Origin: Viscum album
Taxonomy: Eukaryota; Streptophyta; Magnoliopsida; Santalales; Viscaceae
NCBI GenBank assembly: GCA_963277665.1
Contig: OY728125.1
Location: 1,711,030,889 to 1,711,094,888 of the forward strand
Length of the DNA stretch: 64,000 nucleotides
Reading direction: 5' to 3'
A model generated the notes under the pieces. That model was given only the letters and a program-made list of their open reading frames with translations, searched no databases and was not told the origin of the DNA. How positions within the stretch are numbered: position 1 is the first letter of the stretch; every line of letters starts with the position of its first letter. Of the stretch, positions 12,141 through 25,884 are shown piece by piece. The position numbers and the translations under genes were made by a program.

Positions 12141-12639
12141 ATAATCGAACTGATTCTTTATTGGAAATTTTCTAACCTCTTAAGAATTCATTTTTTTCAA
12201 TTGTTTTGGTTAATAAATCAACACATTCAACTTTGAATATTTATTCCTATATTATTAAACCTTCTTCTAGGTAGAGTTATGTTATTCCAATAATTATAAT
12301 TGTTGTGTCCATATATTATACAACACTAACAAAAACTATCAAATCATGATTTTTTATTAATTTATGATCTTTCTCAATAGGAAATATATTGAGGTTCATA
12401 ACTCTTATTCCCTAACATAATCTGGGTGTGGACCCTCTTTCTTACTAAGGGATATTTAAACTTTTGTATATATTATAGGTTTATCACATCCCTTCTCAAC
12501 CCATTATTTCCAAACAATTTTATTCTCACCATAAATATTTGAAAAATCAGATGAAACATTATTTTTTGGTGGTAAGAATTTCACCTGATCCTTGATTTGA
12601 ACTTTATCCGCAACTTTAAAAGTCTTATCTTTTAACACT

Positions 12640-12965
12640 ATTCAAATTATACCATATTCCAATGGTTCATAACCATTTTTATAGGATGGAACACTGTTGG
12701 TGTATCCTATACCAATGATTCTCTAAACCGTTGGGTATATGACTATTAAGAAAGGAATGTAACAATGGTTTTTAGTGAACCATTTGTACAGGGTCAGTAG
12801 AATTTTGGTTTAAACAATGATTTACCAGAAACCATTGGTATAGACCTATACCATTATTTCAAAACCATAGGTATATACCTAAAAAATGTTTAAAACCATT
12901 GGTATAGGACTATATCGACAGTTTTGAAACAATTGGTATAGACTCCTCCCAGTTACTAGACCTAT
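12640..12965. repeat. Left subterminal repeats of the CACTA element
   Basis: At least six copies of ACCAATGGTTT or its complement AAACCATTGGTATAG, often as head-to-head pairs that can fold into short hairpins (for example around 12825-12860 and 12890-12950). Subterminal repeats of this kind bind the TNPA protein in En/Spm. The same motif is repeated at the right end. Confidence 0.85.
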
Positions 12966-13253
12966 AACACCCCCACCATGCCCACAGAAACTGCAATAGC
13001 CACCAGAACATACTCAAATATACTCCAGCCATCAGATGCTTCTCGAATATCCATTAGAAGCCACTACATCACTTGAAATTATTCAATTACCTACAAAAAG
13101 CACCAACCACTATACAAATAATGATAACACAAGAAACAAATTAACAAATTCAACCAGTGATAACACACATTGAAAACATCACATATATTCATTCAGAAAA
13201 AGTCATCAAACATAAAATGTTATAAATATTTGTAAAATATATAAAGGACCAAG

Positions 13254-13451
13254 TTATACACCATCATAATCACAATCAACACTGCCATCCTTTTTGTCAT
13301 CCTCACCCTCACCCTCACCACCATCATCACCCTTATCCTCACCATCAGCCTCTCTCTCATCCTCACCATCATCCACTCTATCATCCTCGACATTGCCATC
13401 ACCATCACCGGTATTGTCATCATCCCAACCACCACTATGAATACTTCCCAA
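13254..13451 (-). repeat. Acidic-codon simple repeat (GAT/GAG-rich)
   Basis: The plus strand is a CATCCTCACC-type trinucleotide-like repeat. In one minus frame it gives an almost pure Asp/Glu/Gly stretch of about 55 residues; in another it gives Met/Val/Arg. Either this is the acidic tail of the TNPA-like protein or an expanded simple repeat; the repeat structure is certain, the coding role is not. Confidence 0.6.
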
Positions 13452-16400
13452 TTAACTATATAATATATTTATCATAGATATATATGCATCAAAAGATTTA
13501 ATAGTTTCTGGTGGATGTTAAGGACGTAAGACTTATATAAATTTCATAAATTCAGCATTCACCCTTTTATTTCGTTCATGGTGATATATGACTATTTTTT
13601 CAGCATTTTCTACCTTGGACTAATCCTATAATGCCAATTGGTAAGATTTTTCCAACTCTATGCTACTAAACTAGCACCTAAAGTGGGCCAATACCTCATG
13701 AGGATAATAATCTTCCCTGGTTGACAACATACTTTGAAATGATGATCATCTCAGTAAACCTGATTTAAGTGACCATTTCGCCCAATGTTTTATACTTCTT
13801 GCTCATTAAGGGACTTCAAAGTCCACTTTTGTAAATATAAATAGAAAATTAAGTAAGAAAATAGATATTAAAATTTTAATTCAATAAAGTAAATCTTAAA
13901 ATCTTTTATTGGTTTGGTTCATTTACCGTGCTTCCAACTTTTTTCTTTATGCTCCAGAAAAAACAAGTTTCTCGAGGAATACATCCATAAATATTCTAAA
14001 ACTCTCTATGAAATGACATTGAATGTAGAAAACCAAAATTGAAAATAGGTTATTAATAATGAATTTCGTAACAAAAATCAAATGGATATTTATTATAAAT
14101 GAATCAGAATAGAAAAACATATGGTAGATGAATTACAGTGGCAATTTAAAACATATTTTTTTCCTTATGAAAATAAACAATATATCATTCTAAAACTATA
14201 AAAATATGAATATATATCAGATATCAAACAAAACTAATATAAAATATCCATGTGCCTCAACTACCTATGCATGCCATTTACGTAGGGAGTAGAAATTTTA
14301 GAACTCTTGATAAAAAATTCCAATAAGTTTATGTTGTCCTTCTTTTAGCTTTGAATCCCATATTTAGTGTATAATATGATTTCCATTGAAATGTTTTCAG
14401 GAATATCCATTTGGGGTTTCATCAAATCATTGAATATGAGACCCTAAACTTGTGTATCATGGGATTTATATTTATCTTACATTTTATCAATCTATAATTT
14501 TTCCTAAATAAAGATTCCTTGACATATTAATTATACATCAATATATATAGTTCCCATAAAAAAAGAGATGAAACTTAATCAACATTTATAGAACCCTAAA
14601 AACCATGTATAATGATACTATCCAACATGTTACGTATAAACCATTCCCAAATATCAATAAATATGTACATGGTAAGAATTAAAATTTTCAACAATACTTT
14701 AGGGTATTTCCTATGTAGTTGATATTTCACCACCATTCGAATGATAAAATACCACTAAGTCATCGTTATCCCACAATAAATGTTCTACTTTTCTAATTAA
14801 TTCAAGTAAATGGAAAATTTCATAAAAAATACCCCCCATACATTGGAATTTGGGATATATTGGAATGATTAAATAAGATATTTAAAAACGATTATCCCTT
14901 AATAAATTCTACATTAGTATATCTTGTGTCATAGTCTAATTTTTTTTAATGTAAGTAATGTTAGTATGAAATAAAATTAGAATATGAATCCATAAAGTTA
15001 ATTAAACCAATCCATAACCATATATATATCAGATACTTTGAATTTAGTTTTCAATCACTGTCAAGCCTTTTAAAATAGTTTTATGATTAGGAATCATAGT
15101 TTTTATGAGTTAATATATTCAAAAAAGTAAAAATATAAATAAAAATATACATGGATACTTTTAAAAATATATAAGGATGATTTTGAAATAGTTTGAGGAT
15201 ACTTTTAAAAATATACTTTTAAAAGATATATGAGGATAATTTTCAAACTTTAAATTGATTGATGGTGAAAAGGTACTGAAAAAATTAAAATTCTACTTCA
15301 AAGATTATGTTTAGGACGTTAGATAAATATGAAAGAATAATATTAAGAAAAGACAAGAAGTTTCATTAAATGATGAAATTCAAGTTTTCCAAAAAATATC
15401 ATATTCAATGGATAAATATGTTTTGGAATTTTTGGTGAAACTCAAATTCAAATTTATAAGTAATGAAAGGAAATATTATGTGAAAAAAATGCTTCTCACA
15501 AATATGGAAATTCAAGGAAACCCTATTTTAAAGATAAAAAATGATAAAAATAATTATTTTAAAAATACTTCAAATAATTATTGTATTAAGAGGAATGTGT
15601 TATTTGGATTTGGAATTTTTTTATGAAATAAGAATTAAAAATTTATGGTTAAGGGATTAAAGAAGAGCATATGATAAAATCAAGACAACTTTCTATTTTC
15701 AAAGGTAATTGTTAATTTTATGGGTATTTTCGGCACTATGGAATCCTTGGGAATATAGAAATGAGATGTTTGTTTAATTGAAAATAATTTATTAATTTTA
15801 GATGATTTAGTAGAATTTTATTTAAGGGGAATCTATCATCTCAAAGGAAAACATTTCAGTAGAAATATGAAAAAATAGATAGAGATCTAAAAGAATGCAT
15901 TCCCACTATATTCCATATGCGTAGGTGAACTCCATTGAAATCAAAATGATATCAAAAAATACATATGATTATTCACTAAACTATAGTGGTCATATTCCAT
16001 ATTAAAATGTTTGAAATTTAATAAAATGAGCATTTATTGTATAGGTTGATGACATTCTCACAAACATAAGAGTACTAGTCCTAAAATTTCAGAACACACT
16101 AAATACTTTCAATAATAAAGTAAATAATACAAGAACACTTATCTATACCAATTATAAATGGAATGAAAATGGAGTAAACAAAAGAAATTTCAATTCCTAA
16201 AGGAAATGTATAAATGAGTGTCGAACCTGCTTGCTCTCATGGTCCAACATCATAGTCTGCTCTGAAATGTGGAGGTATTTTATAACATACTTTTATTTCT
16301 ATTTCTTTGTGACACTTCCAAGAATGTAAATTTCAATTATAAAAAACTTATTAATGAAAATCATGGTAATTTTTATTTAAAAGCCTCAAATTTCATTAAT

Positions 16401-17300
16401 ATCTTGTACTCAGTACTCGTCCAATGAGAATTCATTTCCTGGTAATATTCTACTAGACAATCATTCATGATAAGTGTGGCCTCTAAATCCATACCAAATC
16501 TAGAATGTTAGCCTCTGTAAAACTCATTCTTATATTCTCTCCACATCTCACCTAATTCCATGAGCTGTTCTGTCCTCATAGCCTCACCATCCGGGAAATT
16601 AAAATAAAGTTGGAACCAAAATATTAATTTTTATAAATATGATAATAATATAAAATTAAACCTAATGAATTTTATTTCAAAGATTTCGGCCCAATAATTA
16701 TGCTTTATGCCGTTTGGTAGGTGTCTCTAGGAGAGTATCATAATGATAATAATTTTGGAATATTTAGAAAGAATGTTCATAAAACCCCTACATTATTTTC
16801 TATTTTTTTTCTATAATTTGGTTTTCCTCTTTGTACTCCACCATCAGCTTTGTGTAGTGGTTCCAGACTAAAAACATGCGTGTATTCGCATTATACATAT
16901 TGGAAGATCCAACTTTTAAATAAAAAAACAAATATTATATCAATAAATATTATAATGAAAATAAATTATAGTAAAAAACTTAATAGGGTTCTATAAATAT
17001 ATATTAGGAATTTTGATTAGTGGGTTCCCCTAGATCCTCAAGCTCTGAAGGAAAATCAACCTGTACAGATGGAGTGGAACCCAATGTATTCTCATGGGGC
17101 TCTAAAAGTGTTAAATAATAAGTCAAAGGAGAAGGAATGTTGAAGGAAGTAGAAGGAAAATAATTTGGAATAGACATTTGTGGAAATGTATAATATGGAT
17201 GAGAAGGAGCAATCATTTGAAAAGGTAAAGATAACTAAGGAGGCTCATATGCAAATGGTGGTGAAATCATAGGTGGAATAAATATCCTAGGTGTCTCTAA
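13254..17300 (-). pseudogene. TNPA/Transposase_24-like gene remnant
   Basis: Scattered minus-strand segments resemble the second gene of plant CACTA elements. Near 16230-16620 the strand reads NFPDGEAMRTEQLMELGEMW, then REYKNEFYRG, then DCLVEYYQEMNSHWTSTEYK and DHESKQVRHSF. The segment 17004-17216 encodes a proline/serine-rich stretch, and the end at 13254-13451 encodes a run dominated by Asp, Glu and Gly. Plant TNPA-like proteins often have low-complexity N-terminal and acidic C-terminal regions. Introns, frameshifts and stops could not be told apart, so the span is approximate. In working elements this protein binds the subterminal repeats. Assignment rests on weak similarity plus position within the element. 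Confidence 0.5.
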
Positions 17301-17859
17301 GGAAATTATGGGAATATAATGTGTGGTATATGGTATATCAGGGTGAGGTACAAGGTGTGATTGTGTACACCAAGTAGATCATGTAGCTATAGTAACACCC
17401 CTAGTAACATTAGCTTGAGCACTAGTACCACTAGGCTAGTCAAGGAATTATTGTCCACTAGGTGGTGGATTTTGATTAAAATTTAAAATCAAAATTATTC
17501 ACATGACATTATATGTTATAGATATATATTTTAAATTAAATACTCACAAAAGGCACCAATGGAGGGACACCTATCTCTCACATGTGGTGATTATTGCCTA
17601 TCATTCATTTTCTTCATATCTCCATAATGGTTATCATTTCTTGTATTTGAAAAAAATATGGAATTAATTATAAATACATAACTAATTTGTAATCCAAATA
17701 ATAAAGAATATGAGACATGCCTTAATTAAGGAATACCAATTTTAAAACCAAATGTAGGATGCATAGTGCTATAAACAAAATTATTTAGTGGAAAGAATAT
17801 CAAAACATAAAATACATGTCATATACAAATCAATATTTTTAAATTATCTTGTTTTGAAT

Positions 17860-18095
17860 GGTTATTGTATAGTTTTATTCTATTTTAAATTCAATTCAAT
17901 TCAATTTTTGTTAGGTTATTTGATCCATTTTGGTTAATTAATTAGGTAATATGTCTATTTTTATTTGTCATAGGTCATTTTGTTCAATTGATTTGTTCAT
18001 TTTTACATTTTTATTTGTCAAGGTTAATTTGTTTTATATTTTGGGTTTGGTCAATTTTCTATTTTTTTGGTTACGAAATTATTTTCATTAGTTTA
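17860..18095. repeat. T/G-rich low-complexity tract
   Basis: The plus strand is built of repeated TTCAATT, TTTTGGTT and TTATTTG words with little C. It is a short version of the tract at 23110-24240. Confidence 0.6.
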
Positions 18096-20850
18096 GATTT
18101 TCATTTTAATTAGTTTAATATGTCTAATTAAATTCATCTTGTTTTTTTGATATAATTTAATTGTTTTAGTTTTTTTTGGTTTGGTGTGTTTTAATACATT
18201 TGAATTCAATATTAGAAAATGTAACTCAAAGAAAATCACAACCAATAAATATTGAAAATGCACATGAAGGACAAGTTGGAAAAAAAATATTTGTAATAAA
18301 TAGGAAAGCAATTTGAATTGCACCAACCTTAGTAACCCATGTTGAGCTAAACCAAAATAAATGAGAACATATATAAATGATTCAAAATATTTACCACCAC
18401 AACTTCAGGTTCACAATAAACTATGAAAATTGAAATATTGGATTCATCATAACTAATAAATGGACCATGACCAATGTGAGAAGGGATGGTGTCAATTCCA
18501 TCAGCACCATAATCCAAAATATGTATTGGGATTACTTCAAAAATGACATAAAATTCATGTCTAAGATAATCTTTATAATAAAAAAACAGTTTCCCCCCTT
18601 GATGCTAATACATATGGTTCATTAGTAGAAATATTGTGAGTCATGCCAATAACTCAAAATCTACAATCATCAATAAATATTTCCATGCATTATCATCGAA
18701 TCAAACCACTTTCATTTTGTTATAGTGAGTCGAACATGATAGAAATAATATAATATTATTATTTTATCAATAATTTCATAAAAGGATAAATTTTTAAATA
18801 GAGGTTTATTATCTAATACTCTGGAATAATAGTCCATTATGATAGTTTCCATAACAACATCATGTTGTGTTCTCATGTTCATTTCTTGTTCAGTGTTAAT
18901 AAATTTATACCCATTGATCACAATTGATTTTCATTCACGAACCACAAAATTAAGACCAATCGCCAAAGATCATATTTCCTCAGGGACAAAGTCAGCAGGA
19001 AAACTCAACACCTAAAATATGAATTAATATTAAACTTAACTAAATATTGATTTTTTTAATTTATTATAGTAATATTTCTACCCTCAATTTCATCCAAGAA
19101 GAAAACTATTTTCCATGGAAAGTATATCTCCTTATCATAGATAAAGAAAAATGCTTTCTATTTATCATTTTTTATATTCCCTACCAAAAAATAGAAATAG
19201 ATTATCAAATACATAAAATTAAATGAGATGAGGTAAGATATACATGTTCAATTTACTTACTTGAGGTAGTCATTGAACAAATCATGGTTAAACAAAACTA
19301 TTCAATGTTCTATCTCCTACCCTCCAATGGTTAATGATGTTAATTTATATGATCCAATAATTCCCCCCATTTTGGGAAGTGATGGAAAACTAGGTTCAAT
19401 TTTCCCATATTATTCTTCTTCATTTCTCATTGGTATGTTACCTATTATAGTCAGATAAAACAAATATATTGAAATTAAATCAATATATTCTTGATAAAAG
19501 TAACCTTTAATGATAAAAACTTTGGGATGATTCTTTTCATGGACATAATACTTAATTTTTTACATATTTATTTCAGTTGGATGTATCTAATGAAAATCAA
19601 TAGGTCCTCTAAGAAGTATTTCATTTTGAATATGGATAGTTAGATACAACATTCATATGAAAAATTATAGAGGAAATATTTCCTCTAACTCACACTAAAT
19701 TAATGGTGCCTCTCCCTAACTTCTTTACAATAAAGGCTTGGACAACTTCTTATCGAAATGATATCTATAAAAATTTCACAATAGAATAAATGACACCCTT
19801 ACATTATCCGATAGAGGATGACTGATTTCTATTGGAATTAAATCACGATGAAGGATGTGATAATAACGAGTCTTCAAAGATTTCAACTTAAACTCTCTTC
19901 TAATGACCCATTTTGATCAGTTTCTTTAATAACCATTAGGAACATTAACAATCTCTAGTACTTCTTGAAATTGATTTTTTTTCTGTCAGTGTCATCACAT
20001 AAAAAGAACATAGAACTTTCTATTTATTTTCATTGATACACATTCGATGAAATTATGGTCTGATTCCCCAATCCATCAAGTCACACTAAGATAGTTAATC
20101 AAATTTTGTCATTACGTTGTCATTTATAATAATTGAAATCAATATTTCATATATATTTTTAAATGTGAATTACGTGTAATCAATGACATAATAAATTGGT
20201 TGAATAATAAGGAAACTAAAAATATATACTTTTCTTCTTCCAATTGTAGATTTTTTAGTGGAAATATTCTTTTTCTTTTTAGATTTTATATGACCGTTAC
20301 TGAATGAAAAAATAAAATATTTCAATTCATTAATCACATAAGTTCTAGACATATGCCGAGGTGGATTATCGGTATCCATGGTATTATCAAATATTTGATG
20401 ATTATTCATATATGGATGATCCATTGGAAAGAATCATTGATGTACCATACAACAGAAACAATGATGATATTTATGTTTTTTGGATCATTTATTATTCAAA
20501 AAAACAGGACATCATAGTTTTCCCCTAGTGATCCATATAGAAATCATTGAATAAGATAGAAAATCATTGATCATCTACATAAGCACATCAGAAATCTGAA
20601 ATATGTATTGTGAACATGCATCATATATGTACACACCCACATTCAAAATATGTTTCAAATATTTTATTAATGGTTTCATGTATACATATATATCATTTAC
20701 AAGAACATAAGGTCCATATATGAGTATACTCATAAAAGTGGAGGGTTTTTTCTACACATCCATAGAGGAATGTTATAAATTTGTATGAAAACTGAACACG
20801 TGATGTGCGATGTATTCATATTCAATAATAGATTAACACCATAACATGAT

Positions 20851-20872
20851 AAACCCAACCTAAAATTACTCA
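20851..20872. repeat. Left 22-bp direct repeat flanking the retrocopy
   Basis: AAACCCAACCTAAAATTACT plus CA. It matches 21758-21779 at 21 of 22 bases. Length and position fit a target duplication made by LINE-type retroposition. Confidence 0.75.
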
Positions 20873-21757
20873 AATCTCTTTTCTTTTTTGAATTTTCTAA
20901 AAGCCACTTTATAGTAGTGGTAACCGTACATCAGGATTTCAAATTTCAAATTTTCGAATTCAAAATTCAAAATTTAACCAAACAAGATCCAGGAATTCAA
21001 AATAAAGTGATCGTCAAATCCAACCAAATCATCACCTCGAAGGCCGCGAGATCCACTGTATGGACCGAGGACAGGCCTATCAAGTCGCATCCGCCTAGTC
21101 TACACCATCATCACATCACCTAATGCACTGTCCCTTCACCATCATCCCATCTCCAAGCACCGTCATAATGAACTCCGCCGGCCGTCGGCCATAGGAACTT
21201 CCAGCCTCAAATAAATCCAGAACATGTCGCGCAATAAGCATCTTCGGCCACAAAATCCCACCTCCCAAAACCTTTGGAAACTCTAATCCATATCTGACTC
21301 AGAGTGGGGTATATTGTCTTGGGATCAGGGCAGGGAAAACTGTATTTGATGCCTACTTGCTCGCTAGGACTGAAACCTGAAGCCAAATCCATGAAGTGGC
21401 CTACACAGGAGCACTTGAGAAACCCTCAGCTAGAAAACCGCATATCGTAAAACCATAGAGTAGCCATCACTCAAGATCTGACTTGGAGATCTGTGATTGA
21501 AATTGAGGTCAGAGAGGGGATGAATCGGCCGAGGGCTTTAGTACCCACCATCGTCCCTGAGATAAAAAACACCAAACATATGCACCACCAGAAAGAAGAG
21601 ATCGACACCACGGAGGAAAGGAAGAGGGTAAAGTGGGGAGAGGGAACACCAGACTGACACGCCATTGGAGCCAGAGAGTAGGGTGTCGGGAGGAAACCCT
21701 AGGCCTAGAGCGGGGGATATTTGATGGATAAGGGTGCTATCCAGTAAGAGTAACTTC
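20873..21757 (-). mobile_element. GC-rich retrocopy (LINE fragment or processed transcript) inside TNP2
   Basis: About 885 bp of clearly higher GC and CpG content, bounded by a 22-bp direct repeat with one mismatch. On the minus strand it starts at 21757, soon contains CTAGGGTTTCCTCC (a word common in plant leader sequences), and ends in an A-rich stretch TTCAAAAAAGAAAAGAGATT at 20873-20900. Long target duplication plus A-rich 3' end is the mark of target-primed reverse transcription. Minus frames at 21471-21665 (MACQSGVPSPHF start), 21538-21780 and 21207-21392 are open but match nothing I recognise. It could be a 5' part of a LINE, a SINE-like derivative or a copied host transcript. High CpG suggests it is younger than its surroundings. 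Confidence 0.65.
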
Positions 21758-21779
21758 AAACCCAACCTATAATTACTCA
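21758..21779. repeat. Right 22-bp direct repeat flanking the retrocopy
   Basis: AAACCCAACCTATAATTACT plus CA; one mismatch to the copy at 20851-20872. Confidence 0.75.
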
Positions 21780-23109
21780 TGTAATATGTTAAATCAGGAT
21801 ATTAAGAATCAAATATCTTCCATGTAAATCCATATTTTGGGTAAAAAACTCATTATTATCCTTCATTCTATAGGTATCATTCCATCACATTTTTATTGAT
21901 ATTTCATCACACATGAAGAGATTTTGGAGTCTGGGAATAAATGGAAAGTGCCAAATTATATTCTATGGAACACGAGATGGTTTTCCATCATCATTTTGAT
22001 TTTATCAAGATGTTCCACATTTTATACAATCATTTCATTTTGTAGATTCCCCCCAAAATAAGTTGAAATATTGCTATCAAGCATGGATTTGTTTTTTAGA
22101 AAACCAAAGTTCCTTAACTAGCTTCCATTCCATGTAATGGTTTGAGGGAATATCTACATCATATGGAAGTAATCCCTTAAAAAAATTAATAATGCAGTCA
22201 ATGGATGCATTAGAAATCCCATACATGGTTTTCAAATGAATTAGTTAGATTATAAATTCAATTTTTCATTTTTCCCCATTTCTTGTATACTAGAGTCGTG
22301 GTAGCATCATTCAATTTTTTCACACTATCGACATCATCATTTTCATTAAATTCATCATGTGTTATCCTATCTAAGTCTTCTTGGGTTGAAATCCTTTTCT
22401 TATCACGATGAAAAATAAATAGAAACGGGTTATCTACTACATTCTTTAATCCAATCCTCTCATTCGGATCATAAACATTTTGAGATTGCATTTTCTCCCC
22501 ATTGTGATACAAATCATAGTAGTTTGTTTGAAAAACATATTTGGTTATATGGAAGCTAACTTCTTCAGGAAATTAACAAGGTCTTCCAATACAATAATTA
22601 CATGGGAAGTGTATGTAACCACTATCCCAAGCATTGTTAAATGAAAAATCTAAAAAACTCTCGAACTTTTTTTGAAAATTGATTGAGATCTAATCAATTT
22701 CATACATCCAGCTTCTATCCATTTTGTAAAAAATGTTATTTTTCATGTCATAAAATAAAAATAATAATAATGGAGTTAAATTAAAAATATATTTAAGGAA
22801 ATTAGAATTGTACAAATTATATGAAACCATAATTGACACACTATTCTACATGATAATTATAATATAAAAGACAATGATAATACTATATATATAACAAAAT
22901 AATATAATTATAAAACCATGATATTGAATTCAATAATATCAATGAGTAATAAAGTTCCAAATCCATCAAGGGTCAAGGATTTAATTTTGATAACGATTCC
23001 TATGGAATATACATACCAAGGGGTGTAATTTAAATGATATGTAATTGAGTGAATAAATTGAAGAAGAATAAATGACCTTAAGATAGGTTCCTTAGTGGTT
23101 ATCCCCTTT

Positions 23110-24240
23110 AATTTGGTCCGGTTCAAGTTCATTTTATTTTATTTTATTTTTTTTAATTCAATTTAATTAGGCTCATTTAAATTTGGTTTTAGTCACTTTA
23201 GGTTAGGCAATTTTTTATTGATTTTTTTTATTTTAATTCAGTTGTGGATGTGTATATTTAGTTCAAGTGCATATGGTTTGGTTTAATTTCATTTGTTTCA
23301 ATTTTTGAAAGTTTGATTCAATATGGTTTAGTTTGGTTCAAATAAGTTATATTTACATTGGTTCAAATAAATTCAGTTCGTTCGGTTGGTTTTGGGTTGG
23401 GTCAGGATAATTCAATACATTAATTGTATTTGGTTCTATATTACATATTTGTTTCAGATCAGTATTGGTCAGTACTAGTTGTTTATTATTAGTTTATTTT
23501 TGGTCAATTTCGTTTTTTTGGGTTTGGTTTTTTATTTATTTTGGGCCAGTACATGCCTTTTAGGGGTTTATTTAAGATTTTTCAAGTCAATCCACTTTTG
23601 ATCATTACAATATAATTTATCTTAATTAGGTTTAATTTAATTAGGTTCTTTTTATTTTATTTTAGTTAAATTAATTTTAGTTTAGTATTGGTCTACTCAA
23701 TTCTACTTAGGTCAAATAAATTCATTTTAATTCAATTAAATTGTTTTGGTTGAGTTGGTTTGGTTAAGATATAGATATTTATTTTTATTTTTATTAGGTT
23801 TTAGTGTGTATAGGGTTGATTGGTTTGGTTCATTTATTTTCAAGCATAGTTAGGTTGGTTGGGTATAATTCAGTTTACTTAGGGTATGATCAACTCATTT
23901 CAATTTAGTTTATTCAGTGGTGAGTTAGGTCTTTATGGTACATTTCATTTTTTAGCTTGGTTTGATTCCATTTTTTATTTGTTTATGTTATGCCATATCA
24001 ATTAAATTTGGTTCTATTTGGATAAGATTTCATTTTGATCCATTACAATTAGGTAGATTTGGATAATGTCAACTCTATGTAGTTTGGATTGGGTTGGGAT
24101 AAAAAATTTACATTCAAGTAGGTTTGGTACCCATCTATTTAGTTTGGTGTAGTTCAATTTAGTTTGCGTTGGGTCTGGTCAGTGTGGTTTTATATCACAG
24201 TTTGAGTTATATTTTATGTAATGTGTATTTTTTTATGATA
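23110..24240. repeat. Long T/G-skewed low-complexity tract
   Basis: About 1.1 kb in which the plus strand is built of TTTGGTT, GTTCAATT, TTTAGTT and similar words, with very little C and few A runs. No stable unit length is visible, so it looks like a decayed array of short words rather than a clean satellite. A shorter tract of the same kind lies at 17860-18095 in the same transposon. No coding potential is seen. Confidence 0.65.
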
Positions 24241-25880
24241 AGGTGAGGTGGTAGTATAGAGTACTATTAATGGTTATGTTAGATCAGGCTTTCTATTTTA
24301 TTTATAAATTAATGTGTGGGTTTAGTAGGGAATGTAATTTATTATTAATTTTTTTGAACTATTATCAAAATTTGATCTAGATGAGAGATGGATTATATTA
24401 TGGAAAATAATCTCCAAATAGAATAATTCATGAAATAAAATATATATTAGATATATAAATAACATCTTGATTCATTTTAAGGGGTGTCATTGAATAATAT
24501 GAATTCTGTGGAGGATTCAATTCTTATGGAGTTATGAGTAAAGATATAGAAATATTTGAATCAAATACTAGTGAAATTATGGTATATATTTAAAATAGAA
24601 GTATTCTTGAGGGTTGATGTGTCATTTTTATTTATATTAATATATTCATGATGGTTTATAGGAGAGAACCTTGGATAATAAGTGATTCACATCTATCCCA
24701 TCAACCCTAGGGTTAGGTTATCGTTTAAAAACTGTGTCAAATATATATCTTAATCTAAGGCTCACTAAAATCTATATTTTTTATTCAATCAACCATGATC
24801 ACAATAATAAAGTTGAGATAATAATGAAAATCAACACAACATTTAAATGATCTCAAGATAAATCATATATTATCTCAATGTTATGTTATTCACAATGTGA
24901 TACCATTATCTAATGTCTTGTCACAACTCGTGTTCATATTAATGATTCCTTAAAATAATTTTACTCAACTAACCATGAAAATAGAACAACTGAGCATCAA
25001 AAGATATAATCTATACACTTAAAAGAATATATCATAAATCACATAGTGTAAGTAATATATACATCATATAAATTAAAAAGAAAATTTGTTCAAAATAATA
25101 TGAGATTTCCTCTAAATGTTAAGACAATCCTCCCATATGTATAAATAATTTTTTTACATAATTTAAAATTAACCAATATAAAAACCTCATTATAGAAAAA
25201 ATAACATATCTAAGAAATCATTAAAATGTAACATATCACATCCATCAGCTCACTCATCTCAAAAATAAAATCTCAATATATTATTGGAAATCACTATAAA
25301 AAATAAGAATATAAAAATGGTTTATCAAGGTGGTATGAAGAATAAAAATATAAATTTCACTATATTAATGACTAAAATTATCCATTAATAAAGACTAAAA
25401 AATAAAACAATAACAAAAATTTAATCCATTAATCAAATGAGAAAAATGGGAAGTCAAAGAGGACACAATATTAAAACCAAAAAATATCTACAAATTATCC
25501 CTCACACATAGGTTCCTAAAAATCTATTAATATCATCTCAATAACAAAATATATATTAGAAACTATTAATCTAAATCCATAGTATGGAAGTTGGAGTAAT
25601 ACTCTTTCACAAGAAATCTTGGAAAAATGTTGTGTCATCACCACTCTACTCACAGCGAGCTATTTTTTTAATGAAACCACAAATCAAATATGGTAAAATT
25701 GTACAAGGGGAATACGAAATAGTGAATCTAGAACTCACAAATTTGATGTTTAAGGGAAACCATATGAAAATAGAAATCAAGGATGGTTCTTTTGGATGGA
25801 AAGAATATGTAACATTCTCTTAGGGCTCACTGTCAATATGAATCATATATGAGGAGGTGCAGGTCATGACTACAATTTAG
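24240..25880. other. AT-rich interior of the CACTA element, no gene seen
   Basis: The open frame at 25584-25823 (79 codons) is not recognised. The rest is A-rich and stop-dense on both strands. It lies between the TNP2 start and the right subterminal repeats, so it would hold the promoter side of the element. Confidence 0.45.
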
Positions 25881-25884
25881 GGGG

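Larger units (their letters stand above)
18400..22722 (-). pseudogene. TNP2-like CACTA transposase, broken and interrupted
   Basis: The start is clear: Met at 22722 opens MDRSWMYEID, the signature of the transposase-associated domain, followed by a phenylalanine-rich FLDFSFNN block and the cysteine motif FPCNYCIG (22580-22611). The Transposase_21 part should lie at about 20.1-22.3 kb and is split by the retrocopy. A DUF4218-like part follows at about 19500-19920 (LKTRYYHILHRDLIPIEI, SDNVRVSFIL, then GPIDFH). A DUF4216-like part ends the gene (NGYKFINTEQEMNMRTQ, DYYSRVLDN, EPYVLASRGETVFYYKD; 18430-18930). This is the full TNP2 domain order on one strand. Stops and shifts occur in every part. 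TNP2 cuts the element ends in working CACTA elements. The open frames at 18712-18921 and 22258-22512 are pieces of it. Confidence 0.85.

Noticed and set aside
13220..13435. Second minus frame over the acidic repeat (Met/Val/Arg-rich)
   Set aside because: It is the other reading of the same simple repeat; composition is an artefact of GAT/GGT words.
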